DNA from: Varroa destructor | Taxonomy: Eukaryota > Arthropoda > Arachnida > Mesostigmata > Varroidae | Length of the DNA: 64,000 bases | NCBI RefSeq assembly: GCF_002443255.2 | Contig: NW_019211460.1 | Coordinates: 33,703,952-33,767,951 of the forward strand | Direction of reading: 5' to 3' | Shown here: positions 37,016-51,100 of the stretch, in pieces | Layout: each line of letters opens with the position of its first letter | Position numbering within the stretch: the stretch's first letter is position 1 | Program-made: the position numbers and the translations under genes | The notes under the pieces: model-generated | Seen by the model: only the letters and a program-made list of their open reading frames with translations | Database searches by the model: none | Told to the model about the DNA's origin: nothing

Positions 37016-38402
37016 GTGACGCTTTCATCATCTTTTGTTTCTGCTGCTGCTGCTGCTGCTGCCACCACCGCCGCCGCTGACAACGCCACCGCCGTGAATG
37101 TAGTGACAGCATCAACAAAAGAAACGATAGCAGTGACAACAGCGGTCGTAACTGCCACAGAAAGTATTACAACGATTAAACCGGCATCATCGGACAGAGC
37201 AACAATCGAATGGTACAACGATAAGAACAGCAACAACAGTCGTGGTCACAGCTTGTCAACGGTTACTGCGAGCCCCACAACAACAACAACAATCGTATCG
37301 GCGACACTAGGAAACACCGTGAACGCAACAAAAACAACGGACCATATCGCAACGCTAGCAGGGGGAGCTACGGAAGGATCAAGTGCGGCAGCGTCAGCGA
37401 CCGTCACATTCACATCGATTAGATCAAAATACTTTAACGACAACAAACATTCATCCCACAGTTACCAGAGCTCACACACGTCGGTGCTCAAGAACACGAA
37501 CATCGGTGGCTATCAGTGCCGACAGCATCACTATCAGCCAAGTTATCGACGGCGGCTCTTTTTGTCAACTCCTCTTCTGCCTCGTTCTTTAGCTTTGTCA
37601 TCACCAAATAATGCACGTGTCGCTACGACAACGATAGCAACGACCTCGAAATTAAACGGAGCTAGTAGTCCAAGCGTAGCAGCAGCAGCAGCAGAGACAA
37701 CGGTAGTAACGACCGCAGCTTCAGCGTGTTCCTCGCCAGCAGCAAGCACTTCGCTAAGTCGCGTTAGCAGTTCTGCGCCGCCAACGCCCTCGCCGCTCCG
37801 ACGCACTCGACGCCAGTCAACACTGTACAGCAACCCGTTAAGCGGCACTGGCACTCCGGCGCAATCACCGGCGCGGACGCCTCGCGCCGGCCGCCGTGCT
37901 AGTCCGTCGCATCGCGGTCGTGTGTCACCATCGTCCGCTGGCGGCCTACCCTATCGAACTCATCTTCTACTGACAATGGATGGAGCTCGACCCGTCTACA
38001 ACTATTACCATCCCTCACATGGCTCCTCATCAGCGATGTCCAATGCAACCGCTGGTGCAAGCGGCGTCGGCGGGGGCGCTGCTGCATCTGCGCGTGGTAT
38101 TGGTGGTAGTAGTGCAGGCTGCGGTAATGGCCATAGAAGGCCTTCAGCGGCCGCTCGTCGCTCGACGATACGTTCACAAGCGTCGGCGCGATCACGGAGA
38201 CGCGCTTCTTCGGCACGCTCAAGCCGACAGGGTGGCTCGAACCTTATGGATCGACAATGTGCCTTAATTCTTATGTATGGAATTTACTTTTTTTACGTGC
38301 TTGCGTGCTTCGGTGCGATCTCGACCTTCGCCGGCCTTATGCTGCGAATATCGAGTAAGCAGCCCGACGCACACGACAAAGGCAAAATCATCTCAGGAGT
38401 CG
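37016..38402 (+). CDS. Main gene exon 1: low-complexity N-terminal region and first membrane helix
   Basis: This is the longest frame in the window. It is open from 36872; the first initiator-like codon is GTG at 37016 and the first in-frame ATG is not until 37977. Counting from 37016, residues 1-220 are rich in Ala, Thr and Ser. Residues 225-325 are Ser/Pro/Arg-rich with many SP and TP pairs. Residues 370-405 form an Arg/Ser-rich basic segment. Residues 415-443 are a clear transmembrane helix (CALILMYGIYFFYVLACFGA then ISTFAGLML). The exon ends in phase 1 at a strong donor (TCG/GTAAGT, intron from 38403). Unspliced, the frame would stop at 38482. The basic block before the helix predicts a cytoplasmic N terminus. 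Translation upstream of 37977 is likely, because the Ser/Pro/Arg part looks protein-like, but the true start is unknown. The family is not recognised. Confidence 0.8.
37041..37061 (+). repeat. (CTG)7 run inside the main open frame
   Basis: Seven CTG units, read in the main frame as an alanine run (GCT codons). Length variation here would change the protein by whole residues. Confidence 0.92.
37678..37694 (+). repeat. Short GCA run inside the main open frame
   Basis: Repeated GCA units encode a short alanine tract. Confidence 0.85.
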
Positions 38403-41400
38403 GTAAGTGTCGTAGACGATTAAATTCGACACACATCATGTTGCCATATTATAATAAACGTAACGGCAGAAAGTTGGGCTAATGATGGTAGTACTACATT
38501 GCTCTAACGACTTTTTACTTAACGACAGTTTTACGCCGTTTATTTTAATACCGAGAGTGCTTCGGATCGGTGCCCTCCGGCATAAAACGAATTTTGCGTT
38601 ACAATTTCCGTCTGCGGTATGTCCGCAAGATTCTTGGACAGACACATCTTCATTCAAACGACTACGGAAGTTGTAGCAATGGTCTTATTATTAACAATGT
38701 ATTTGATCGTTACATGTCATCGGCTTTCAAGACAAACATCATTAGATGAAGTTTTACGTTATACCTTGCGCCGCTGGCCCTAGCTATTACGGCTTTACTA
38801 ACAACTGGTTTTTATACTACCAGAAACATATATTGACGGCGTGCTTACAAAACAATGCGGGAAAATAATTTACCCTGGCCACGTCAGATCGACGCTTTAG
38901 TGAGGGTACGTTTGTCGGACCTTAAACTGTGCTTCATCAAGCATGCGTTATATTAACCTTACCATGAATGATGCTGAGCAAAGCAAGACAAATAGCGATT
39001 CCTCTTCATATTTTGCGTTCACGTAGCCATAGTTCAGCCGATAGATATAGTGACCTGTGCGAGATTCGAATCAGGCAGTATTTGCCCTAGAGCACGCGGG
39101 CCAACCGAAATATTCATTCGCCACCGGAAAATTAGGCGAAATAAATAAAAACTAAAATATATAAACGATTCTTCGCGTTGAGCAATATTAGTAGCTTTCT
39201 GGCATTAAAAACCACAGATTCTTTTGCTGTTGGCAAGAGCCTTTGCACCTCTTAGACCGAATACTTATCTACAGGAGCTATACCTTAAAGGCAGCGGCTT
39301 CAATATAACGTTACGCGTAAGTAACTCATAACGAAGAACTGTGCTCTAGTTTATTCGCTGGTTATGAACATTTGAACACTATAAATTTGCTGCTAAATAG
39401 GAAATCAGAGTCAAGTTATCATTTGGCAATACCTAGTATAAGTTACCATCAACAAATTCCTAAATCGAAGGTTATCATTTTGCCAGTAGGTTATTCCGTT
39501 CCATAGAAGGACGCACGCGCAAACATGAACACGATGGTGTGGAACTGACTACAAAAAAAGCAGCAGTGTTAGTGTTAGTGAAAGTTTTTTTTTTAATTAC
39601 ATAATACATCCCTATTAAAAGTATACAAAGAGGAAAGGCGCATACGATATGAAGAGTTGTAATGAAATAAATATCGCAGTGTATCATTACGCAGCCCATA
39701 TGCGCCAAAGCCTTCCGGATTACTTCCAGTCGCCTAATCTCTGCTTACAGAGAAAAGGTCGTCAACGATTTTCGCTTACTAGCCAATAAGAACGCTACTG
39801 GCACATTTAATCAATTACGACTCTTCATATCAGCAGTGTCCATAAGAGTGATTCAAGCATTACTTATATACCACTAGTGACATAGCTTCCAGCCAGGCCA
39901 AGAAGCTGCTGTTAAAGATGCTAGGCATGGACCTAATACTTGATTCAATAATGGTGTTGCAAGAACGCTGCGGCCTGAATTGGTCGGACGTTTGTGATTG
40001 GGCTTCGAACGACGTGAAATTCGTGTGATATTGTATTGTATGGTGCATATAATTGAATTTTATAATAAGACAAAGGATGAGGAGTTGCTACGTCCAACTA
40101 TTCCGATGGAATAACCGTTGTTCATCTGCATGGATAGATGTCCAGAAGCAGAGGAAGGATTACACGTGATCATCAGCGAGTCATAATAATGGATATAGTT
40201 TACATTGAGTGGTCGAAGCACTGGTCGAGATTGATACGTCTCCGTAATAAGTCACTAGCAAATAACAATCACTCGTTTTGAGCCCATGCTGATGGTGGTG
40301 ATCGTGACGGGCATTGTTGACCAACTGGTGTCATTTTGCGTGGCACGATGAAAAGCCTTCTTTTTACTTTGTTGGATCAATCTAAGTGCTTTACGTTCAA
40401 CAGGACCAGACAACACGGGACCCCAACAGGGCCATTCGATCAGACAGCACGAAACGTGCCCGCTTTTGAACCTAGGCCATCACGTGTGCTTAGTGGGTAA
40501 GGTGCAAACACACTAAACTCTTATGGGGACTTACTAAATCGGCCTGGCAACACACGTTTGATTTTATTCAGGATATAGATAGCAATTAATAAAGTACGGT
40601 GAAATATAGTTGATGGCAAAGGGCAAACCCAAACAAATTTCTCTATTTTCATAGGAACAGGACAACGGTGCTTCGATCATGGTGCGGCCAAATTGGCTTG
40701 TGGATAATGTCATTGATCCATTGTATACTGGGACCAAGAAAAGTACGTTCGAGGCAGGGACGGGCTTTGAGTTTAGGCACGAATAGCGATAGTTGCTGTT
40801 CTATCTATTTGCTTTAACAAATGATTATTTTTATGATTTCAAATTCAGGAAATTAACATGCCGCAGGACAGTTCGGCCATTTTTGTCTTTGCGGTGGTCT
40901 AATCTGGAAGTTGACGTCCATCGTATACAAACACTAACGACGATGCCGTTTCATTCGACAAGGATTCAATAGGCTAAAAGCTTTATTATTAGTATTATAG
41001 TGTGGATGTTGGTGCTGGTTTCAGAGCTTATATCGCCGAGTATGTTCAGCCAGTCAGAAAATGACCTATTCAATAGATAGGTAGAAAGGAGAAAATTCCT
41101 ATAGGATTGGAAATAGCCTATTAAAGAAACAGGTTAGCGTGCTCGGGTCTTGCTAAAGTCACATTCTACATAGAATTGCTACAGTGAACCCTAAAGAACA
41201 GTCTTGCAATAAGTCAGTTAACCATGGCTTTTCGAAACAGGCTTGGCAAGAAATCCGGATAAGCTGGCTAGGTGTTCGAACAGATTAAACCGGTGAAGAT
41301 TTCGTGATTTACTATTAAAGAAGATTAGTTGAGCTTCGGCTAGCAATGAATTCGACTAATATAATTCCTGGTGTACATACTCCATAGCGTATTACAAAGC

Positions 41401-43581
41401 GTATCATTCTGAAAGAAAGCGCAATATTTAATTAAAACTCCCTTCAAACTAATGCGAGTGAGAGCTAATGAGATATATCCAAGGTTCGCCAAAAGCAATC
41501 AACTCTGTCCTACACAGACCTTTTTACTCATAACACTCCGGATTGAAATCACCTAGTTTAAGGCTTTAAAAGGTGTCATAAAACTGGATCGCAGCATTAG
41601 CATCTATTGTATTAACGGTAAACACCTTCAAAATGGTATTGAACTAAAAAAAGGTCCCATCTCCGAGTACGACAACTCTACGACATGCTAAGTAGAAATC
41701 ATGTTGGAAAACAGATGCGGTGGGCTTTACGATAATAATTGTTCAGTTGGTTTGTGCGCAGGAACCGGGTCGTTTTTTCTTTTTGAACGTTTATTGTTAA
41801 GTAAACAACTGCTATACACAACACATGGCCCGTAAGGACATTAGCGGCCCACTTTTTCTTTTTTCGTTTATACAAATCTTCATCGGAACATCTCGAAGCG
41901 CATCGCTTTTCTCAGATTTAGTTAGTCTATAATTGGATTAAGCTGATTCACTTGGGTCGGAAACATCGAATAACGCCGATAATAAGAGAACGTTTCAATT
42001 TTGAAATAATAGATCACTATGGTTGTAACGAGGCCGAGATATGGTTAATCTTTTAGTTTTCATTTTTAACGAAAAAAGCCACCAATTTTATCTTACGTCC
42101 CACATTATAGCGGCTGGGAGTATTCCTAGAAATACTTAGATTGTTTCGGGAAAATCGACCGCTAAGAAAGTTCGTGGAAACGGCTTTCCGCTAGTAGAAC
42201 TAAAGCAGCATTATGGGCGTGGAACAGCTAGCCGAGCTATGTGTAGCAATACGCCATCGTCCATTTAGTTCCGGTTGTTCATGCTCAGATTAATGCAGCT
42301 TAACACTATCTTGTTATGTAAGCTAATTCATTACGGGGCATATTTTCTAAACCTATCAACTCATTGCCATTCCGAAGACGCAGTAAAGGTAATGATAGTC
42401 AGCATTAGTTTATTAGTAGGGAACACTAAACCCAAAAAACAGTATAGCAATATACACGTTACTGCGATATCGTATCTCGGCACAATCTATGTTCGGGACC
42501 CTGTGACGTGTGTAAAAAATACTCTAGATAAATATAAGCGAAAATGCTGCTGAACGGTGATAACTGTGACGTTCAAAGGAAACGGGACACGACAGCTTCA
42601 CTAGGTGGCGGTTTACAACGCACCGTGGCTTTGAGCATGCCCAGTTCTTTTCAAATCGCCTAAATACATAGTAATTGTTGATTATTCCACAAGAACGTTG
42701 TTCGAGGATCAGAAGCTGCTTGCATGCTTCTCGAATCAGTCCGTGTCTTTCTGCTTTGAAAGGCTGAACGTTACTCTTTGGTGGATACGTATTCTGGTGA
42801 AGACGGTCTTTGCAAGTAATTCGTAACTCAAAACCTTGCATCGCCAAAAGGTCCACGATCGTATGCCTTCCGTAGCCATCTGCCGGTCACATGATTAATG
42901 GTAATTCTACTAAGCTTAGGAATGAATTTTTCAGTAGCACATAACGGAATTCGCCACCGAAACAGCTATTGTTATTTTCCGCCTTTTCGTACGACAATTT
43001 GTGTCGTGGTAATTATCTGAATCACCGAAAAGAAGGTTATAATTAAAAATACTGGAAGTGACTGAAGATGTTTATTATAGCGCATGCTAGATAAAAATGA
43101 CTAGGGATTTCCGGTGGGATTGTTTCATCTGTACTATGTATGTGCCTGTATTTTCCTTTGATCCACATTTTCTGACGTCCATTGCCCATTGCAGGTCACG
43201 GGCGGTCGCATGCTAGAAACCGCTACGATGTGGGCGCACAACGCTAGGATTCCCATATAACAATCAGCATTAACAACAATAGTGAGAGAAAAACATTTTG
43301 AATATTCAGATTGGGGAGCGCTTCGTAAGCATGGTCCGTGTGCGACAGTTCAGCTGTTGCGGCGCTAACGTAACTTAAGAAATTGGGCTCGGTGACAGTG
43401 CAGCCCACTCTGCCCGTGTCGCGTGAATCTTCCGCCCACTTGCGTAGAAGAGGGAGCTGCTGGTGGCAAGAAAGACATCGAGCGGAGCGGAACGTGGCAT
43501 ACATGAAACCGTAGTAAATTGCGTACGGCTGTTGTTGGGTGTTACTAGTGGGCGGTCAGTCACTCGCACCAGACGGATGGT

Positions 43582-43842
43582 ATGAGGCAAATGTTGTTAC
43601 CAATCTTTCTCCGAAAAGCCGTTACGACCCTTACGTGTGCCGCTGCTGCCATCGTCCACATTGAGGGCAGGCTACAGTCGCTGTCGCCACATGTCGTAAA
43701 ACGGGAAGAGGCTTCCGTGGAACAGAAAGCGCTGGGTCGGAAACGCAAGAAAGAGCTAAGGCGCGACGACGATGATGATAACAACGACAGATGGGTCGAA
43801 CAAGTGCGAGTCAGCATCAGTAGTTGTCATCCCAGTAAATGA
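43582..43842 (+). CDS. Possible small ORF nested in the large intron
   Basis: A genuine ATG at 43582 starts an 86-codon frame ending in TGA at 43840-43842. The first 25 residues are hydrophobic (signal- or anchor-like), followed by a strongly charged part with a basic RKRKK cluster and a run of five Asp. It sits in a GC-richer island (43.2-43.9 kb) within the 17.7-kb intron on the same strand. Minus-strand frames are also open across the island (43244-43817). No family is recognised and no splice sites are needed. It could be a short nested gene or chance. Confidence 0.22.
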   Translation: MRQMLLPIFLRKAVTTLTCAAAAIVHIEGRLQSLSPHVVKREEASVEQKALGRKRKKELRRDDDDDNNDRWVEQVRVSISSCHPSK

Positions 43843-44742
43843 ACGCCCAGTTCGTTATTGTTAAAGTGTTGTGGTGCGGTGTGGCTATGGTGAAACGCTG
43901 GTTCGACGAGGCACATTTCGGCCTTCTAAGGCCATTCCGATTGCGCGTCATACCTTATAACTCCGGAGTTTTATGCGTAGTGGCTGTTCGGCATCGAACG
44001 AATTGAAGTCGGTTATTAGTAAGGTCAAATAGGTAGATGTGTTTGTGTAGCATTGGATTAGGTTCTTCGATTTGTGCTATACCGAAGGTACGCACTTAGG
44101 TCGAACGGAGACATATAGCGCTTATTGATAAACAAATCTCGTAATAATACTTTGTCTGGCTTGCTTCCGTTGAACTGTTTGGGCATGGGGACTCCAGGCG
44201 CTCATTCCGTTTGCCTGCTGCAGTGTTTAAAGGCAGATATTGGACCAACTCGACCTTCGGTCTAGCCCAGATCACTACGCAGCTTGTCGCCCGGCTAAAC
44301 GACGGCCACCGAACTGCGACCAGATAGAGCACTAGATAACTAAAAAAGTGTTCTGGTTTGTTAGGTAATCAGCTTATGACGTTATCCGAACGTATAACGA
44401 TAGCAGGGCAATTTCACTTTTTCGTACGAACTGTGCAGCCTCAGCTGCGCTGTACAATAGTCAGCACATCTAAGATTAGAAGTAGGTTGACCATTTAACG
44501 CGGTTTTGAATAACAAGAAGTGACTGGTTTGTTCCAACTACTTTTATGTTTCATTATGGTCTGAGAACGACATTATTCACTGCTTAAAAATCCGTATTTC
44601 TCCAAATATCTTATCTGAGGCCCATAGGCGCCGGTGTATACTTATTGTTGATCACAAATATAGAAAAAAAAATTAAATGACCCAGTCGACTGAAATCGGC
44701 AGCCCGTTGGCCTTAATACAGTCTCAGCTATCAATTAGCAGG

Positions 44743-44764
44743 AATCGCGTATTTTTACGCGATT
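44743..44764. repeat. Perfect 9-bp inverted repeat, TTTT loop
   Basis: AATCGCGTA (44743-44751), loop TTTT, TACGCGATT (44756-44764). The CpG-containing arms stand out in AT-rich intronic DNA. Confidence 0.9.
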
Positions 44765-47700
44765 ACCAGTATTCCATGTTATGCATATCGGCGTCACTGT
44801 GTTCGAAATGAGAAGACCCATTTCTTTTCGCCTTTTCTGTCAATAATCAATTCAGTCTCAGCCGAGTTGTATTTATGAGTGAGTAAACTGGCTTCGGCCG
44901 AAGTCGTACCATGATGGAGTAAAAGGAATGAGCGAAACGTACAGATGCCAGTACTATTTAGTTAAAGGCGGAGAGCAAAAAATAATAACAGGAGTTGATG
45001 CCGGCGATCGTTTGTGTTGGAAGTTGGCTTGTAGAAACGACGCTCGTTATCGTAAGTATTAGACAAGCGTTGAAAAAGTACAATGGCAGGGCGTAAAGTT
45101 ATAGTGGCGTTGGCATTAAACGCCATATTTGATGTTTAACGAAGCTTTGAGTTGGGGCTATGTCACGCGGGAAATCCACATAAGTCCATTTTATTTCTAT
45201 GTATGGCTATGAAGTGCGTTTGCTAAGACTTTATTATATGGGCGAAATCTCTCAAATGAAGGCTCATTTGTATCTGCAGGCCAGATCCAAAACCAAAGTA
45301 ACCCAGTGATCTCTTTGCCCCACCTTACGTTTAGTTTGTAATGAATACAAAAGAAGTATGGAATTGAAGACATGTTAAATATAACATTATAGCCTATCCT
45401 ACTCAATCTATGGTTGACTACTGCAAAGTGCTCTTATTACCTGGAAGACCGGAACTTTAAGTTACGCGTGCAGATTACACCGTATTGTACTGTACTGCCT
45501 TTTATTTATAGCTTGTGCTCGGTGAGAGAAGGATGCAATAGTTGGCTTAACAGAGGGAAAAGGTTGAGAAAGATGTCTTTCTTGGCAACTGACTCATACC
45601 GATATGACAGCTGGGTTGATAGCTCTATTACACCCAATATCTAGAGCTGTGTGAGTTTTCGTTTGTGTTTGACGTTCTAGCTAGAGCTCCAGGGCATATT
45701 TTTCTTACCTTTAGCCGCGTTAATAGATCAGCTAAGCTAGGTCTGCTGTTTCACTGTAAGGATGTATTAAAGCGTTAAGAGTAGAGATTAGACGAACCTG
45801 TCGGTGGACTAGACGAGTCGCGGTCTAGCAGGTGAAACGCTTCAAAGAAAAATTTCCACGGGATGAAATGTCGCTACTGTGCTTTAATCATAATGCATTG
45901 TAAAAGACCATCTATTTTTCACAGGTTTGATCTGCGTTTATATTGAGTGCTATGAGAAATACGAGTATATATTCTAAGCACCGCCAGTACTTGGCGTAGA
46001 ATATTTCGCTTGCAACCAGGAGAAGTAAGCTAGCTGCCCGTCGAGACCGCTATCACTCTCTTCGATAAAATTTCTCTATTTTTCTAGGCACTTCTGGTCC
46101 TCTAATGGTTCAACTGTAAGTCAGAATCATTGCAGTCACCGAGTTGTTTACGCGTGACGACAGCATTTGTTGTACATGCATAACGTGTCCAATTGTAATG
46201 GTTTCTGTATGCTAGTTTTAGTGAGTTGCAGCTGTTCTGTTTGCTCGCACGTGCTCTACAGCAAACGCACAATTATGCAGTACGATGTCACAACTTCTAC
46301 AATGTGTACGGTTTCTAGGCCGAACTAAAAACGAGGCTTCAAATGAAGTATTGCAACTTGCTCCTGCCCTTTCATGCTGTTAACCGAAAAATTCCAATAA
46401 TAGTGGTTCATAACTCTCTAACTATTTATAACTGCCATGTCCATAGAATAGATGAGTATGTCTGCCGGTAGTACGATATACTCATAGTAGAACGTGCCGA
46501 CGCTCGAATCTTTAAAGAGTTGATTATATACACTGGTTATTGCAGCGGCTTCCTCGCTAGACACCAACGTCACCTTCGTGCTCACGGGCCCGTGGACGTG
46601 AACAACCAAAAATGTTAACGAACTTCTCTTGTACCAGCTGGTCCTTTATGCCTCCTCCCGTATCTATGACATCCTGAAGTTTGCGTCACAGGGACCTTGT
46701 TCCGCTCGCAAGTAACAACAAAGGGCAGACGACAACCTTCCAGATATACCCCATAGCTGACCGTAGTGTCCTAACAAAAGCAACTATAATCAACAAACAC
46801 TTTCACAGCGAGGGTAAAAAGCAGTATGGAGGTTTTTACTTTTTACACATTCTGAACTCTATAACAGTACTACTTTGTACTCCCATTTAAATCTTCACAC
46901 ATCCTTGTATCCATGACTAGCGGGTAGCCTTAGCGGACAAATATTGCCCTAAAGTCTGAAGGGCCTATTGGATCTAGATCTGATTTCACGTTTACATAGA
47001 ATAAGTTCCAAATAATGAGAAACAGGCATTTTTTCCTGATACGGGAGGAAGTGGACAACGTGTCAAATATTTTACAACCGCGTATTTCTTTGCTACTGTA
47101 AAATGTACGTAGGCATAACAAAAGCCATGAGTGAAAATAGGCTGGTTCGGGAATAGTTTGGCTCGCTTGCTATTCTACCAGCCTTTTCCTGGGTTGCCTT
47201 CCATGCTATCGGTAGTCATTCAATGATAGTAACATGTCCTGAATGCCTAGATATCGTCTCGATGAGGCTGTCCTCGGGACTAAGCATATCGTCCTCGTGG
47301 TTAGTCGAGTTAGTTGGGTTACCCTTTTTTTGCTTTCGATTGCCGTCGAGGATCGAGAAGAACATCAATCAAAGCTGCTGAAACGGTATAGGCAGCGAAT
47401 CGTCAACGAAAGAATCTCTCGATCGATAAACAGTTTGCCCTAACAGTAAATATCAATCGGTAACTAGTTGGTCAGTTAAGGTATGTTGCCTAACAGGCCA
47501 AGACAATTCTGGCTAAGCAGCTCTTGCCCAACTTCGCTTTGTCTAGCCTCTCCTCTACACAGATTACTGTATCTCTCTACGCCATTACAGGCAGGGATAA
47601 CTGAAAAGAACGAAACACAAAAGGTCTTTACGGAAGACGTCTCTGCAAAGGTGGTCATCCGATACAGGCGTTCGATGCTTCGCTGTTATAACCAGTCCCA

Positions 47701-48099
47701 TGCCATCTGTAAATTACGTACACAATGTGTGACTTCGCTTAGCGAAACGGAGGTAGCCTTCAGCGACTTGATATATCTCCAACACATTATGACTAACAGG
47801 AAGTGTGATAAAATAAACAAAGGTTATAAGGATACCAGGTTCAAGACTAGCACAACCTTGACACTGACTAATATGCTTTCTATTCCCTGTGTGTGAGACA
47901 GGAACATTGTGTGAATCCAAGGCAGCTTACCATCTATGTACGGCCGTACGGAATAACGATTCACGAGGCTATAGGTTTATGAATACAGTTAAACATACAA
48001 CAAATAAAGGAACAAAGTTGTGTCGATTCAATTAATAGCGTACGTGCGATCACCATAGGATGAAACTGTACAAAAACATGACAATAAGATTATAGTAAC

Positions 48100-48117
48100 T
48101 ATATATATATATATATA
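48100..48117. repeat. (TA)9 microsatellite
   Basis: Eighteen bases of TA repeat in the large intron. Confidence 0.93.
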
Positions 48118-51100
48118 GTCAGGACTTTACATGTTTTTTCGAAAAAGTTAAAAGACCACAGGGTTTATATCATCAAATGGCAATAACACTAACTAAACAC
48201 TAAAAAGAAAATGTCGGTAATATTGATTCCACGGGGCTTAGTCGCCCCCATACGTTTCCTCATATTGGCAGATTTGACCGCATTAGTCCTGAAGTAAACC
48301 CAAGGGAGCATTAAAGTTAATTAAATGTAACTTCGTATAATTCGTCAAACCGCAAATGCAATCAATGATATGGAGGAGAGGGAGTTCCTTGTGAATATTG
48401 GGCAACGTTATTACATTATGATGGGCCCACCGGCCGACGTGCCCGTATAATACGGCTTAGTAAAAAGACATACTAACAATATAATATAACGCGCCGAACG
48501 TCACATCAGGACGCCAAAGATTTACATAACGATTCCCTCAGTGGCCATATAGACGATTTAATACGGCGCAATTTTGTATCGGTATGTGCTACTTAAAGAC
48601 AGTCACCAAACTTCGATGACAAATATGCTAATATAGTGCTCACTTTAAACACAAAAAACTAAGAATTTCTATGTACAGTTGAGCCGCCTATTCCGAATTG
48701 ATCATTAACCTGTTCATAAGAAGAGTATGAGCGAAATATCAATAGAAAATATTTTTCTTCTTTGTTTCGCTTATTTCCTAGGTTTTTAGTTTTTTTTTGA
48801 TACTGTTTCCTCTTCACATCTGGCTTAGTTTATAACGGACGACTTGATTATACGCCGAAGGAAAGATGTGCAGTGAAATCAACTTACTGTTGTTGATTAC
48901 TCAGAACTTTGTTTCTATCATGCGTTTCTTATTAGGACAATTCTTATCAGTGCCAGTATAGTCACACATTGTTGTCTCCTAATTTTTGTCAGTGGGTACC
49001 TGGGTCCATCCTATTGATATGCAAAACCAGACAAGGCAGAGAAAGCTCTTCGAATACATTATGCATTACATATGATTTACTGCCTGTTTTCTGCATTGTT
49101 CATTGCTATGCTTCTAAACTCGTCAGTATAAACGTGTCTAAATTTGCCTATTTGTTATTCATTAAAACGCACCTTTGCCCTTGTCCGTAGTTCAATATGC
49201 TCTACACAAATGTCCGTGTGTCTAGGTAAGAAAGAGCCCGAGTGAGGCGATTACATCCTACATGCAAGGAATACTTATACGAATTATAGTCCTTCTCATA
49301 GCTCAGGGTATTTTTCTTTCAGCGTACATCACTACGTTTACCTAACGTTTCTGGTTTTACTTGATACGAGTTTTGAAGATCACGGTGCATATGAGATCAT
49401 TGCGTAGATGTCATTGGTCGCAACCTTTTATGCTCCGCAGCAGCGGTCATCGGCGAGTCGTCGACTACAGGAGGGTAGGGCTCACTTTGGTGGTGCTAGG
49501 CACTAGATTGAAGTTTTCGTACGTAGCGGCATGCATTCTACGTGTGAGTCTGATGTAACGGCTGCTGCAGGTCTGCGACGTTAGTCGACCTTAAAATACC
49601 GAGGGGTTTTCGAGGTCGCTTTGTTTGCTAGCCGGTGTCTGCTGGTACGTGCAACGTGGAAGAAGAGATGATAACATAGGCGGGTCGAAAAGCGGTGCAC
49701 CTTTACGCAAAGAATCTCGGGACTGTCGCTTCTCATTAATAAAACCCTAATACAACGTTGTGCGACTACAGCCAGTGAAGAGATTATCAAACACTGAAAG
49801 TGGCTGAGGCATCAAGAGCGGCCCGACGAGGATCGTTTGCCCATTGATGGTAATCGTCAAGTCGTAGTCGAGGCAAAACTTCACCCATGAAAGCATTGCA
49901 AAGCCGAACTCTATGCTTCTATGCTATAATGGCAGGGCTTATGATCATTTGTAAATCTACAGTAAAACTAGCGACGAGGCGATCCAAAGAGTTTACATTT
50001 TGACTAACCCGTCAGTCGTAACCAGGACAATAAGGGCAGCATTAGCAATGCCAGCATCAAAGCTTAACACGCCTTCATTGGGCACAGATTTTATGATTAC
50101 CAGGAAACGCCCAGAACGGTACCCAATTGATTTCCGTTCTCGCTTTTGACCTTGCTAAAATATTTTTTTTATTTTATATAAACGTATCATGTGAATGATG
50201 TGTCTGCCTTCATTTGTATGCACTACGTTCTATATTAGTTGGTTTATTTGTCTTATATTCGTTAACTGTAACATTGCATAAACGATCTCTAAACGTTGTA
50301 TCGCAAGCAGGTCAATAGCTTAGCTAGATGGTGGTGAGCATGGTTTCTTCGTCCCTCATTGGCCGGCCGTTTTCTTCTCTGGGCCTATTGGGAAACATAG
50401 AAATGCGGATAAACAACGCCATGTTGGTCATCAGACGGCGGTAGACGATAATCGAAGGCAACTCGTGAAACAGTTGTAGTGGTTTCTGTCGTTGCCCAGC
50501 AAACGGAGAACCAAAAAGGATTGAGAGAACTATTCCCAGCCGACGAAACATAGAGATTTATGGGGGCACCACCACAAATGCCACCTGCGATTCGTTCCTT
50601 TCTTGCCGTTGTTAATACCTTGGTCACACAAAGACAGTTCGTTTCCGTATGGCAATCGTTATTCCTATCGAGTAACATCCTCCAACACAGTGCAACAGAC
50701 TATTGCAATATTTGACAATGTAACAGGGAAATATTTATGGCACGACGCTCCGTGAGACCGCCAGAAACGAGACAAAAAAACTGAGATAAAGGTTTTTCGT
50801 GCGGCCTTATGCTTTTTCATTTAGTGACCTTCTCGACGCATGCGTAAAATTCGTTTGCAAAAAGGGTTCACAGAAGGACATTGCAGTAGTTTTCCGTAAG
50901 CGATGGTGCTATGACGGACATTTCTTCGCACATCGCTATTTGTTTATCCTTTTGGCTTGATGACCATCGCTTTTGGCATAACTGTACACATACGTGATGC
51001 TTTGGATTTAGACATCATGTACAAAGTGGCGCCTAATTTTTTTGGCGCTAAAGCGGTTCTAACATCTATATAGGGTGAGAAAGTTTGCATACATGGGTAG

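Noticed and set aside
37012..38222. Several minus-strand frames opposite main exon 1
   Set aside because: They mirror the Ala/Thr/Ser-rich low-complexity coding strand. The + frame is longer and its helices and splices are coherent.
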